Origin: Desmonostoc vinosum HA7617-LM4
GTDB taxonomy: Bacteria > Cyanobacteriota > Cyanobacteriia > Cyanobacteriales > Nostocaceae
Direction: 5' to 3'
Length of the DNA stretch: 64,000 nt
NCBI GenBank assembly: GCA_019359515.1
Contig: JAHHHC010000002.1
Location: 335,522-399,521, forward strand
Part shown: positions 9,201-17,170 of the stretch, piece after piece
Numbering within the stretch: the first letter of the stretch is position 1
Layout: each line of letters opens with the position of its first letter
Program-made: the position numbers and the translations under genes
Notes under the pieces: generated by a model
Told to the model about the DNA's origin: nothing
What the model saw: the letters and a program-made list of their open reading frames with translations, nothing else
Databases searched by the model: none

Positions 9201-10358
9201 ATGAACAGCCAATCGATGGCAAGAAACATCGGCCAGACAAATTGGAATACTCAAATCGGCAATCTACTAGAAGACTTGAGAAAAAGAGTCAAAAATTTTG
9301 CAGTTATAGATAATCAAGGTCAGCTAGTAGGTAAGGTTCAAGATTTGATATTAGATGCTAATCGTCGGTTAAATCTTGTGATATCTAAACAGATAAATCA
9401 ACACGATGTAGAAGATACTCAGCAGTTTGTTGATAAATATTTTTTGTTTCAGTTTCAAAGCCAGAAAATCAAAAAAATTGATAAGGAAACTAAATCTATC
9501 TTTATAGATCTAGATAGATCAGAAATGGACTATATACCTAAATATCCAAAAGCAGAAATATCAGGTGAAGAGAACTTTTTAGAAGCCCATACTAAACAAA
9601 TAGCAACTAGCCCAATTATCAAAAATTCAGATAAAATAGAAATAACAGATGCTCAACAAGTAGTAGAAAAATCTACTGAACAAGTAGCCATGAGTCCAAA
9701 CATCAGTACTTGGGATAAAGCAGAAATACTAGATGAGCAAAAATTGATGGAAAACTCTACTGAACAAATAGACATTCATCACACTACAACTAGTCTTGGT
9801 GAAACAGAAATATCAGAAACTCAAAACTATACCGATACTTCCGTTGAGCCAGTAGCTCCTAGTCAAACTACAAGTAGCTTAGTTGAACCAGTAAACTCAG
9901 AAGAAATCAGAGAAGAAAATACGATTCGTTTATTAGAAGAACGGCTAATTGTAGATAGCAAAAAACGTAAAGTCGGTGATGTCATTGTTCGCAAAGAAAT
10001 CGAAACTCGGATGATCGAAGTTCCTGTCAAACGTGAGAAATTAATTATAGAACAAATTAGCCCGGAACATAAACAACTGGCAGAGATTAATTTAGGGCAA
10101 GAGGAAATTTCTAGTGTTGAGTTAACTGAAAGCGAAAAGCTAGAAGTTAAAAATTTTTACAACGGTTTAACAGTGAATGGTGAATTTAGTTCACCCAAGA
10201 TTGCTAGTCTATTATTAAATGCGATCGCCTTAGAACGTAATCATGGATGTCAGCACGTCAAAGTAACGATTCTTGTAGAAAATGAATCGCAAAAACAAAA
10301 ATATCAAGAGTGGTTTGATCGCTGTTCTCAAGGTCAATCATCCAAACCAGAAAATTAA
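9201..10358 (+). CDS. Second PRC-barrel/DUF2382-type protein with internal repeats
   Basis: The 385-residue protein is a paralogue of the upstream gene. The N-terminal region FAVIDNQGQLVGKVQDLILDANRRLNLVI looks like a PRC barrel. The middle (residues ~115-235) is a low-complexity acidic linker made of three or four imperfect ~35-residue repeats around STEQ(V/I) and PVAPSQTTSS. The C-terminal part, RLLEERLIVDSKKRKVGDV then RKEIETRMIEVPVKREKLI, is the DUF2382 signature, followed by ~80 residues unlike the first protein. It is probably expressed with or near the upstream gene in a stress response. A strong terminator follows at 10380. Confidence 0.75.
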   Translation: MNSQSMARNIGQTNWNTQIGNLLEDLRKRVKNFAVIDNQGQLVGKVQDLILDANRRLNLVISKQINQHDVEDTQQFVDKYFLFQFQSQKIKKIDKETKSIFIDLDRSEMDYIPKYPKAEISGEENFLEAHTKQIATSPIIKNSDKIEITDAQQVVEKSTEQVAMSPNISTWDKAEILDEQKLMENSTEQIDIHHTTTSLGETEISETQNYTDTSVEPVAPSQTTSSLVEPVNSEEIREENTIRLLEERLIVDSKKRKVGDVIVRKEIETRMIEVPVKREKLIIEQISPEHKQLAEINLGQEEISSVELTESEKLEVKNFYNGLTVNGEFSSPKIASLLLNAIALERNHGCQHVKVTILVENESQKQKYQEWFDRCSQGQSSKPEN

Positions 10359-10379
10359 GCTTCTAGCGACTAACCTAGT

Positions 10380-10411
10380 AGTAGGGTGGTAAATTATCAC
10401 CCTACTTTTTT
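10380..10411 (+). terminator. Intrinsic terminator
   Basis: AGTAGGGTG and CACCCTACT form a perfect 9-bp stem around a 9-nt loop. The stem runs straight into six T, 22 bp after the stop of the second PRC gene. Confidence 0.85.
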
Positions 10412-10462
10412 GCTATTAGTAATACAGAAACACTATATTTACCCTGTTCCCTATTTAATCAA

Positions 10463-10599
10463 TAGACCTCTTGCAAAAGTCCTTCTTTGCGTTCTCTTCT
10501 CTGCGTCTCTGCGCGGCAGTCGCTACAACGGGGGGAACCCCCGCAACGCGCTGCCTTGCCTCTGCGTGAAAGAAAAAAAATATTTATGCAAGAGGTCTA
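10463..10599. mobile_element. MITE-like element with 13-bp terminal inverted repeats
   Basis: Ends TAGACCTCTTGCA and TGCAAGAGGTCTA are perfect 13-bp inverted repeats 137 bp apart. The inside holds CTCTGCGTCTCTGCG-type repeat and the GGGGGGAACCCCC palindrome, and no gene. A related element with the same left end lies at 43129-43297. The right end stops 3 bp before the MFS stop codon, so the element may have landed at the transporter's 3' end. Confidence 0.7.
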
Positions 10600-10601
10600 A
10601 T

Positions 10602-11774
10602 TTAAGGTGTGTAACTTTTACGCGTAACTACCGCCAAAAACAACACTAAAAATGTCAGTATTCCGGCTAAATATAATGGATAGCCATAGGTATTGGGATT
10701 TGATTGATAAATGAGTGTTCCTGCAATCACAGGGCCAATTCCATTAGAAATGCTTAAATAAGATGCGTTCAATCCCATGACAGTGCCTTGGTCTTGTGGC
10801 TTAGCGTTGAGAGAAATTAGCGTGTTGATCATTGGTTGCACCAAAGAATTAAATAATGAAAAAACTACACTAACTGCTACGAAATAAACAATTATTGGCA
10901 CAATCGGCATTAAGACAAATGATGTGCTACGAATAAACAATGATAAAAACAATATATTAACTAAATTAAATTTCCGGCTGAGGATTGAGACTCCCCAAGT
11001 TTGCATAATTACACCTAAAATTCCGAATGCTAGAAACATTAGTGTTAAAGACTGACTATTTTGACCTAACACATTAATAAAGTAAGGCTGAAAAGCATAG
11101 GTAAATATTGTAAAGGTTGTACCAATAAAAAAGTTGATTATTAAGAGAATACCAACTTTTGGTATAACCAAACCCTTGATTAAATTTCCTAAACCCAAAT
11201 CAAAAATATTGTGCGCCTTCTCAGATCTATTTTGCAGAGTTTCAGGCAAAAATAAGATTGTAATTAATAGTGCTACTAGTGCAACTGCACCAGAAACTAT
11301 AAATGCCGCACCCAAGGAAATCTGTTGTGCAAACAAACTTGTTAATGGCCCTAAAACAAAACCTAATCCTAACGCAGCTCCATAAATTCCAAACCCCTGA
11401 CCACGCTTTTCTGGAACGGTAATATCTGAAATAATCGCTTGAGCCACAGAAGCATTACCGCCGGTGATTCCATCTAAAAATCGAGCTAAAAACAGATTAA
11501 TCGCTGTTGTTGCTGTTCCGGCTATTAAGTTAGCAATGACAGTACCAGCTAAACTAATGATTAACAGCGGCTTGCGTCCAAAACGATCTGACAATTTACC
11601 AATGACAGGAGTCGCGAAAAACTGAGCTATAGAGTAAATCGAAAATAATAAGCTAGTTTGGAAATCACTCAGACCAAATTTTTTGCCATAAAGGTAGATA
11701 ATAGGAATTAAAACTGTAAAACTTAAGGAATTAATAAAGGCAATTAAAGCAATAATCCAGAAATTTCGATTCAT
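10602..11774 (-). CDS. Major facilitator superfamily transporter (TetA/multidrug type)
   Basis: The 390-residue protein has about 12 hydrophobic segments. MFS motif A, GKLSDRFGRKPLL, lies in the loop between segments 2 and 3, and the segment-5 exporter motif region GAALGLGFVLGPLTS is recognisable. These point to a drug/proton antiporter-like exporter in the plasma membrane; the substrate is unknown. The ATG at 11774 starts directly with the first membrane helix (NFWIIALIAFINSLSFTVLIP). It is divergent from the K+ channel gene, with 80 bp between starts that must hold both promoters. Confidence 0.88.
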   Translation of the reverse strand: MNRNFWIIALIAFINSLSFTVLIPIIYLYGKKFGLSDFQTSLLFSIYSIAQFFATPVIGKLSDRFGRKPLLIISLAGTVIANLIAGTATTAINLFLARFLDGITGGNASVAQAIISDITVPEKRGQGFGIYGAALGLGFVLGPLTSLFAQQISLGAAFIVSGAVALVALLITILFLPETLQNRSEKAHNIFDLGLGNLIKGLVIPKVGILLIINFFIGTTFTIFTYAFQPYFINVLGQNSQSLTLMFLAFGILGVIMQTWGVSILSRKFNLVNILFLSLFIRSTSFVLMPIVPIIVYFVAVSVVFSLFNSLVQPMINTLISLNAKPQDQGTVMGLNASYLSISNGIGPVIAGTLIYQSNPNTYGYPLYLAGILTFLVLFLAVVTRKSYTP

Positions 11775-11854
11775 AAGTTATGTACAATCATCAGGTTTGA
11801 ATTATTTCCAACTCTAGTAATACTAACTACTCGTCGTTCCTTTGGCTACTCGCA

Positions 11855-12769
11855 ATGAAATTTCGACTGAAGAGACCCTCCAAGAAGCAACGACAGCCTG
11901 TGATCCCACGAGCTTATATCAAGATCCAAAATGGACAGGTTGAGATTATGGGTATTGGTGCATGGTATTCTTATTGGCGCGATCCCTACCATTTACTACT
12001 AACAATTCCCTGGATTGGCTTTTTAAGCCTACTCGCTGTTTCATATGTAGCAATTAATTCCATATTTGCCCTAGCCTACTTAGCAGGCGGAGATTGTATC
12101 AATAACGCTCAACCCGGCTCTTTTTCAGATGCTTTCTTCTTCAGTGTGCAAACCCTAGCATCTATTGGCTACGGTGCGATGTATCCTAAAACGACTTATG
12201 CCAATGTTATTGTCACAATTGAAGCGATAGCGGGTCTGATGGGAATTGCTTTAATGACAGGATTAGCTTTTGCTCGATTTTCTCGACCTACGGCCCGCGT
12301 TATGTTTAGCCGCATAGCAGTAATTACACCCCATGAAGGAGTGCCTACTTTAATGTTTCGCACTGCTAATCAGCGCCGCAATCAAATCTTGGAAGCGCAG
12401 ATGCGAGTGTATCTGATGCGTGACGAAATTACAGCTGAGGGGCAGTTTTTGCGTCGGTTTTACGACCTTAAACTTTTAAGAAACCAAACACCCAGCTTTA
12501 CACTAACCTGGGTAGCAATGCATGTAATCAATGAGTTTAGTCCTCTTTATGGGATGTCACCAGAGTCGCTAATGCAGACAAATACCTTAATCGTGATTTC
12601 TCTGAGTGGCATTGATGAAACAGTAGCCCAGGTAGTTCATGCGTACCATAGTTATAGTGCTGGTGATCTCCTGTGGAATCATCGTTTTATCGATATTATC
12701 CACCACACCTCTGAAGGACATCGCTACATCGACTATAAATACTTTCACGATGCATTACCTTTGGCTTGA
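11855..12769 (+). CDS. Inward-rectifier-type potassium channel (KirBac family)
   Basis: The 304-residue protein matches prokaryotic Kir channels. A basic N-terminus precedes a slide-helix region ([20 protein letters not shown]), the first membrane helix, the pore helix [18 protein letters not shown] (selectivity filter SIGYG near residue 102), the second helix ([29 protein letters not shown] is split across its end) and a C-terminal immunoglobulin-like cytoplasmic domain. That domain contains [15 protein letters not shown] and the conserved ending [18 protein letters not shown]. It conducts K+ across the plasma membrane. The stop codon is followed within a few bases by a long G-rich heptamer array, so the mRNA 3' end would carry those repeats. 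Confidence 0.95.
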   Translation: MKFRLKRPSKKQRQPVIPRAYIKIQNGQVEIMGIGAWYSYWRDPYHLLLTIPWIGFLSLLAVSYVAINSIFALAYLAGGDCINNAQPGSFSDAFFFSVQTLASIGYGAMYPKTTYANVIVTIEAIAGLMGIALMTGLAFARFSRPTARVMFSRIAVITPHEGVPTLMFRTANQRRNQILEAQMRVYLMRDEITAEGQFLRRFYDLKLLRNQTPSFTLTWVAMHVINEFSPLYGMSPESLMQTNTLIVISLSGIDETVAQVVHAYHSYSAGDLLWNHRFIDIIHHTSEGHRYIDYKYFHDALPLA

Positions 12770-12772
12770 AAT

Positions 12773-12904
12773 GGGGGCTGGGGACTGGGTATTGGGGACT
12801 GGGGACTGGGGATTGGGGACTGGGGACTGGGGATTGGGGACTGGGGATTGGGGACTGGGGATTGGGGACTGGGGACTGGGTATTGGGGACTGGGGACTGG
12901 GGAA
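12773..12904 (+). repeat. Heptanucleotide tandem array A (GGGGACT/GGGGATT), about 18 units
   Basis: The tandem 7-mers are mostly GGGGACT and GGGGATT, with two GGGTATT. They start immediately after the K+ channel stop. This is the heptanucleotide STRR type known from heterocystous cyanobacteria. G4 tracts every 7 nt with 3-nt loops make it a strong G-quadruplex candidate on the plus strand. Confidence 0.9.
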
Positions 12905-13000
12905 TTGTCATTTGTCATTTGTCATTTGTTATTAATTATTCTCCTCATCCCCGCGTCCCCGCGTCCCCGCGTCCCCTCACTCCCGCGTCCCCCGGTTGGT
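12905..13000. repeat. Second repeat block: TTTGTCA heptamers and CCCCGCGT octamers
   Basis: Directly after array A come three TTTGTCA-type units, then from about 12948 several CCCCGCGT units. Both motifs recur elsewhere in the window (TTGGTCA near 19664-19720; CCCCGCGT at 23222, 29937, 42020 and inside a gene near 46760). Confidence 0.75.
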
Positions 13001-13025
13001 GAGCGGAGTCGAACCACATCCTCTA

Positions 13026-13229
13026 TCACCTGTCACCTGCACCCTGTCCCCTATTTTCCGGTGATGGTTTAACGACAACCCGACCATTTTCAACCACAGT
13101 ACAATTTTTGACTCCACTTTGACTGTAGTATACTGGCTCATCTTGGCATTGGTTTTGATGACAAATATTATTCTGCTCCTGTTGTTGGTTAAGAACAACA
13201 ACACAACAACTACAGGAAGGAATTGACAT
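13026..13229 (-). CDS. Possible small Cys-rich protein
   Basis: A 67-residue frame begins [15 protein letters not shown] and continues [20 protein letters not shown], then [20 protein letters not shown] before running into repeat-derived sequence. Six Cys in the first half and a beta-like C-terminal part look more protein-like than chance, and the frame lies divergent to the hydrolase gene. No clear ribosome site is seen and an overlapping frame (12977-13204) exists, so this is tentative. I do not recognise a family. Confidence 0.3.
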   Translation of the reverse strand: MSIPSCSCCVVVLNQQQEQNNICHQNQCQDEPVYYSQSGVKNCTVVENGRVVVKPSPENRGQGAGDR

Positions 13230-13361
13230 ACAACATAACTTTGAGTTCTACATTAATTATCGCTCTATATGTTTTGATTTGGGTAAATACGAGATGATGA
13301 GTGTAAGTACTTGCTTTATCATGCTTATAGAGCTTATGCAGTTAGATAGCGGGTTTCTCTG

Positions 13362-14999
13362 ATGAAAAAATTTTTGCAACATCTAAGTTTTGGGCTGCTA
13401 TCTACCATTTTGACCGCAACTCCCGGATTGGGAGCTGAGCGCATTAGCTTTTTTTACCCTCCTTTTGGGGAATTTTCTTTGTCGGTTGACTCGTTAGAAA
13501 CTTTTGCCAAAGAAGGCAAAATCGACGAAGACTTTTCATTTTATGCCAGCCGCGCCAATCGCCAGCAACTTGCTCAATTACGGGATCTACTCCAGCAGCG
13601 TTTCCAGATCACTCCGACTTTGGTGTCTCAGGTGACGTACTCACCAATAGGTGAAAAGGTAGTGCAACGTCTAGGAGAGTTACTGCTCACTGAGTCTCGC
13701 AAAAATGGTTTCTATGCGATACGTGCTGCTTTAATTTTGGCAGCGGCTGATCGAGAAGGCTTAACGGTTGTCAATTTGCTGCGTAAGTTCCCTAGCGATA
13801 CAATCAGGCTGAATTTTACAGAGGGATTGAGCATAGTCGATGATTTATCGCAGTTGCTTAAAAAAAGGGATGAGGTTGTTGCTTTCATTCAAAAAGAAGC
13901 AACCACCCAAGCTGCTAATTCCAATGTTGACTTTTCAAAACAGCCAGATTTGCGATCGCCTGGAAAATTTAGCTTTCAAAAAATTAGCATTAATTTAAAT
14001 GATGTATCCCGCAATCGGCGTTTACCAGTTGATCTCTATTTACCAACAGCCGCACCACAAGACTCACAAAACGCACCTTCAACGCGCTTTCCTTTAGTTG
14101 TGATTTCTCATGGCATCGCCTCAGACCGCTATGCTTTTGACTATCTAGCTCAGCATATTGCATCCTACGGTTTCGCCGTCACTGTATTAGAACACCCTGG
14201 TAGTAACGCTGAACGCTTTCAATTGTACTTTGATGGTTTAGCAGGGCCACCAGATCCCAGCGAATTTCTTAACCGACCTTTGGATGTCAAATATGTACTC
14301 GACGAACTCCAGCGTTTAGAAAATGTAGATCCTAAAATCCGGGGTAAACTCAATTTTCAGCAAGTCGGTGCGATCGGTCATTCCTTTGGTGGTTATACTG
14401 TTTTGACTTTAGCTGGGGCAAAGATTAACTTTGCTCAACTTCGTCGAGATTGTAATCCCAATAAATCCTTAAATGTGTCGCTGTTTTTGCAATGTGAAGC
14501 AATTAAATTACCCCCAATAAATTATTCACTACAGGACGATCGCATTAAAGCAGTCATGGCCATCAATCCTATCGACAGTTCCATCTTGGGTGAAAGCGGG
14601 ATCAAGCAAATTCAACTTCCTGTAATGCTGGTAGCTGGTAGCCAAGATATTTTTGCCCCCGCCGTACCTGAACAGATTCGCCCTTTTACCCAGCTTTCTC
14701 ACCCCAACAAGTACTTAGCCTTAATCGAAAATGCTACTCACTTTTCTGCTCTTGCTGAACCTAGCCGTGGAAATGATGTCTTACCTGTACCTGCTGGTTT
14801 GCTAGGCCCTAACCGTGCTGCTGTTTATTCCTATCTCAACGCTTTAAGTGTGGCTTTTTTAGAAACTCATCTTCTCAACCGTCTCGAATACCGCTCTTAT
14901 TTACAATCATCTTATGGTCAATATATTAGTCAAGCTCCTCTCAATCTTAGTTTGCTACAGTCATTGAATGCAGAGCAGTTGAATCAAATATTGAAATAG
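13362..14999 (+). CDS. Secreted alpha/beta hydrolase with DUF1400 N-terminal domain
   Basis: The 545-residue protein has a clear signal peptide (MKKFLQHLSFGLLSTILTAT, cut near GLGA-ER). The next ~120 residues, starting ERISFFYPPFGEFSLSVDSL, match the cyanobacterial DUF1400 region. The rest is an alpha/beta hydrolase of the PAF-acetylhydrolase or dienelactone-hydrolase type: PLVVISHGIASDRYAFDYLA (oxyanion region), nucleophile elbow GHSFGG with Ser near residue 341, a likely acid in VAGSQDIFAP, and His near residue 460 in ENATHFSAL. It is likely a periplasmic esterase or lipase; the substrate is unknown. Confidence 0.88.
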   Translation: MKKFLQHLSFGLLSTILTATPGLGAERISFFYPPFGEFSLSVDSLETFAKEGKIDEDFSFYASRANRQQLAQLRDLLQQRFQITPTLVSQVTYSPIGEKVVQRLGELLLTESRKNGFYAIRAALILAAADREGLTVVNLLRKFPSDTIRLNFTEGLSIVDDLSQLLKKRDEVVAFIQKEATTQAANSNVDFSKQPDLRSPGKFSFQKISINLNDVSRNRRLPVDLYLPTAAPQDSQNAPSTRFPLVVISHGIASDRYAFDYLAQHIASYGFAVTVLEHPGSNAERFQLYFDGLAGPPDPSEFLNRPLDVKYVLDELQRLENVDPKIRGKLNFQQVGAIGHSFGGYTVLTLAGAKINFAQLRRDCNPNKSLNVSLFLQCEAIKLPPINYSLQDDRIKAVMAINPIDSSILGESGIKQIQLPVMLVAGSQDIFAPAVPEQIRPFTQLSHPNKYLALIENATHFSALAEPSRGNDVLPVPAGLLGPNRAAVYSYLNALSVAFLETHLLNRLEYRSYLQSSYGQYISQAPLNLSLLQSLNAEQLNQILK

Positions 15000-15819
15000 T
15001 AATTGAAGAAGATTTTTGCAAATACCTTGATCAAAGTTATTTCTGTATATAACTAGCTGAAAATATAATGTAAATAAAATTATGTTGATGAGCTAAGCTT
15101 GCATCTTTTGAGCAAAGATGCGATCGCCTGTCCCTGTGCGCTATCCTTACCCGCCCTCCGAAACGTTGAGGGTAGGGACTGGCGCGAATGGTTCAAAAAT
15201 CAGCACATCTCGAAAAGGCTTCTTCCCTACTCCCTAACTACATAAGTCCGTTCAAAAATCAAAGCCGACTCCCATATATAAATTTGCTGAGATAATTCTA
15301 TCTTGCAATGTTTTTCATAAAATATGTCTTTTGTATGTCGTAAGTATGACCTTGATATATCAATCCTTGAGCTACAGAGAATTCTTAAAGTAATTGTCAG
15401 GAAATAGCGATATTTATCAACCAGTATTCATAAAAACTTATGCTCAAAAATATTCCCTATATATATACTGGTCGTTAGCAAGTATTAAAAAAATATATTA
15501 AAAAAGATTGCAAAAGCTTGATTTAATTGTTAACGTGTGTATTGTAGAACAGTGCTGGTGAACGCTCAGATCTATAAGAAGGGCAATCTATGAGCTATAT
15601 CCATTCAGCTAATTAATTTTCGAGACAAGGGCGACATATTTCTGCTTTCTCTAAGCAATGGTGAGGTATTGCAGACTAACACAGAAATATTTCGTTGTTA
15701 CAAGCTTTGTTCAGTTCTAATTTCAATATTGTCTTGCTTGGTGTCGGCAAGTAAATAGAAGTGATTGTGACTGCTGGCAATAACCAGAGGTAAGACCTAG
15801 ATTTTGGAGGTTGAAATCC
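15000..15819. other. Long intergenic region, no gene seen
   Basis: These 820 bp have no reading frame of note. They include a palindromic stretch near 15150-15180 (TACCC..GGGTA around CCTCCGAAACGTTGAGG), a block at ~15210-15290 similar to one at ~24490-24575 (CCCTACTCC.. then CAAAAATCAAAGC), and AT-rich DNA likely to hold a promoter and long leader for the SDR gene. Its ribosome site GGAGG is at 15806-15810. Confidence 0.5.
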
Positions 15820-16680
15820 ATGAATATTCAAGGCAAAGTTGCTCTAGTTACTGGGGCTTCGCGTGGCATTGGACGAGCGATCGCGTTAGAGTTAGCGCAA
15901 CAAGGTATGCAACGGTTAATTTTAGTAGCACGCGATCGCCAAAAGTTAGTTGAGGTAGCTAACCAAATCGAGGCGATGGGTGTAGAAACTGCGATCGTTG
16001 CAGTAGATTTAACTCGGCCTATCGAGGTGAATGTTGCTGTTGCTCAACTTTGGCGCAATTACGGCCCGATTCATCTACTGATTAACTGTGCAGGCGTGGC
16101 ATATCAAAGCTCGTTTCTGCAATCAAAACTCCCCCAAGTTCAAGAAGAACTGTCTGTAAATTTGTTGGGAATGTACAATCTCACCAGTTTGGTAGCTCGA
16201 CGCATGGCAAGCCAAAAGCAAGGGACAATTGTCAATGTATCGAGTTTGATGGGGAAAGTAGCTGCTCCTACGATGGCGACTTACTCAGCTACTAAGTTTG
16301 CCATTTTAGGGTTTACTCAAGCCTTGCGTCGAGAACTAGCTGAACACAATATCCAAGTGATAGCCTTACTACCTTCTTTGACAGACACAGACATGGTGAG
16401 TGACTTACAATTATTTCGCTGGGTGATCCCCATGACTCCCCAGCAAGTAGCTAAAACATTCGTCATTGGACTGCAAAAGAATGCACCAGAAATTTTAGTG
16501 GGATGGCAGAGTTATCTGGCTGTTTGGTGCCAACGCTTTGCTCCTTGGTTGCTAGATCAGATATTACAAATAGCAACTCCACAATCTAGCGCACGTCTGC
16601 ACAAACTGATTTTGTTTGCGAAAACCCATCGTTTCAGTGATTTGTTCTCTAGAAACATGGTTTCTTGGCGTAAATCTTGA
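15820..16680 (+). CDS. Short-chain dehydrogenase/reductase (SDR)
   Basis: The 286-residue NAD(P)-dependent oxidoreductase has a Rossmann motif TGASRGIG near the N-terminus, LINCAG (the NNAG element), the catalytic serine in VNVSSLMGKV, and YSATK with Tyr near residue 155 and Lys near 159. A C-terminal tail (~40 residues beyond the classic 245-250) carries hydrophobic SYLAVWCQRFAPWLLDQIL, suggesting membrane association. The ATG at 15820 is chosen because GGAGG lies 9 nt upstream; a TTG at 15811 is in frame but overlaps the ribosome site. Substrate unknown. It is followed by a strong HIP1-containing hairpin. Confidence 0.9.
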   Translation: MNIQGKVALVTGASRGIGRAIALELAQQGMQRLILVARDRQKLVEVANQIEAMGVETAIVAVDLTRPIEVNVAVAQLWRNYGPIHLLINCAGVAYQSSFLQSKLPQVQEELSVNLLGMYNLTSLVARRMASQKQGTIVNVSSLMGKVAAPTMATYSATKFAILGFTQALRRELAEHNIQVIALLPSLTDTDMVSDLQLFRWVIPMTPQQVAKTFVIGLQKNAPEILVGWQSYLAVWCQRFAPWLLDQILQIATPQSSARLHKLILFAKTHRFSDLFSRNMVSWRKS

Positions 16681-16688
16681 AGAGTTAG

Positions 16689-16722
16689 TGACGCGATCGC
16701 AATTATAGTTGCGATCGCGTCA
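16689..16722. repeat. Perfect 14-bp hairpin made of two HIP1 sites
   Basis: TGACGCGATCGCAA and its exact complement are separated by TTATAG. Each arm holds a full GCGATCGC octamer. It lies 9 bp after the SDR stop. No T-run follows, so it may stabilise the mRNA end rather than terminate alone. Confidence 0.8.
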
Positions 16723-16866
16723 TAAATGAACTAAATGACCAGAGACTCACTCATGTTATTAATCTTGCATGGTTTGCTTTGGCTAATTCTACGATGCGAT
16801 CACTCACTGCTTGCTGCCTAGAAAAGGGGATCGCATCATAAGCTTAGACAGATTTTCTACTAAAAA

Positions 16867-16937
16867 GCCCGTGACGAGGATTGAACTCGTGACCTCACCC
16901 TTACCAAGGGTGTGCTCTACCACTGAGCCACACGGGC
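16867..16937 (-). tRNA. trnT-GGU: tRNA-Thr (GGU)
   Basis: Read on the minus strand, the acceptor arms GCCCGTG/CACGGGC pair perfectly. The D arm is GCTC AGTGGTA GAGC, and the anticodon stem CACCC/GGGTG encloses TTGGTAA, giving anticodon GGT. The T arm is ACGAG/CTCGT with TTCAATC. CCA is not encoded. Confidence 0.95.
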
Positions 16938-16980
16938 AAAAATTAAGTTACGCAGCTATTATAACGCATAACTCTAGAAG

Positions 16981-17065
16981 TGGTGGGCCGGGCTAGATTC
17001 GAACTAGCGTAGGCAAAGCCAGCGGATTTACAGTCCGCCTCCATTAACCACTCGGACACCGACCC
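16981..17065 (-). tRNA. trnY-GUA: tRNA-Tyr (GUA)
   Basis: On the minus strand the sequence starts GGGTCGG and ends CCGGCCC-A-CCA, so CCA is encoded. The anticodon stem GCGGA/TCCGC encloses CTGTAAA, giving GTA. A long variable arm is present (class II), as expected for bacterial tRNA-Tyr, and the T loop is TTCGAAT. It lies 43 bp upstream of tRNA-Thr on the same strand, probably in one transcript. Confidence 0.95.
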
Positions 17066-17170
17066 ATTTGTCTCACGATTCACAATCGTAGCATCAGTTT
17101 TTAGCAATTGCAAGCTTTTACGAAAATAGGGAGTGGGGGAAAGAGTTAGTAGCGGGTGTTGCGGCTGCGC

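Noticed and set aside
10386..10649. An 87-codon frame
   Set aside because: It begins inside a terminator hairpin and runs through a MITE-like element into the end of the MFS gene.
16811..16996. A 61-codon frame on the plus strand
   Set aside because: It lies across tRNA-Thr and is antisense to it; the tRNA structure explains the sequence.
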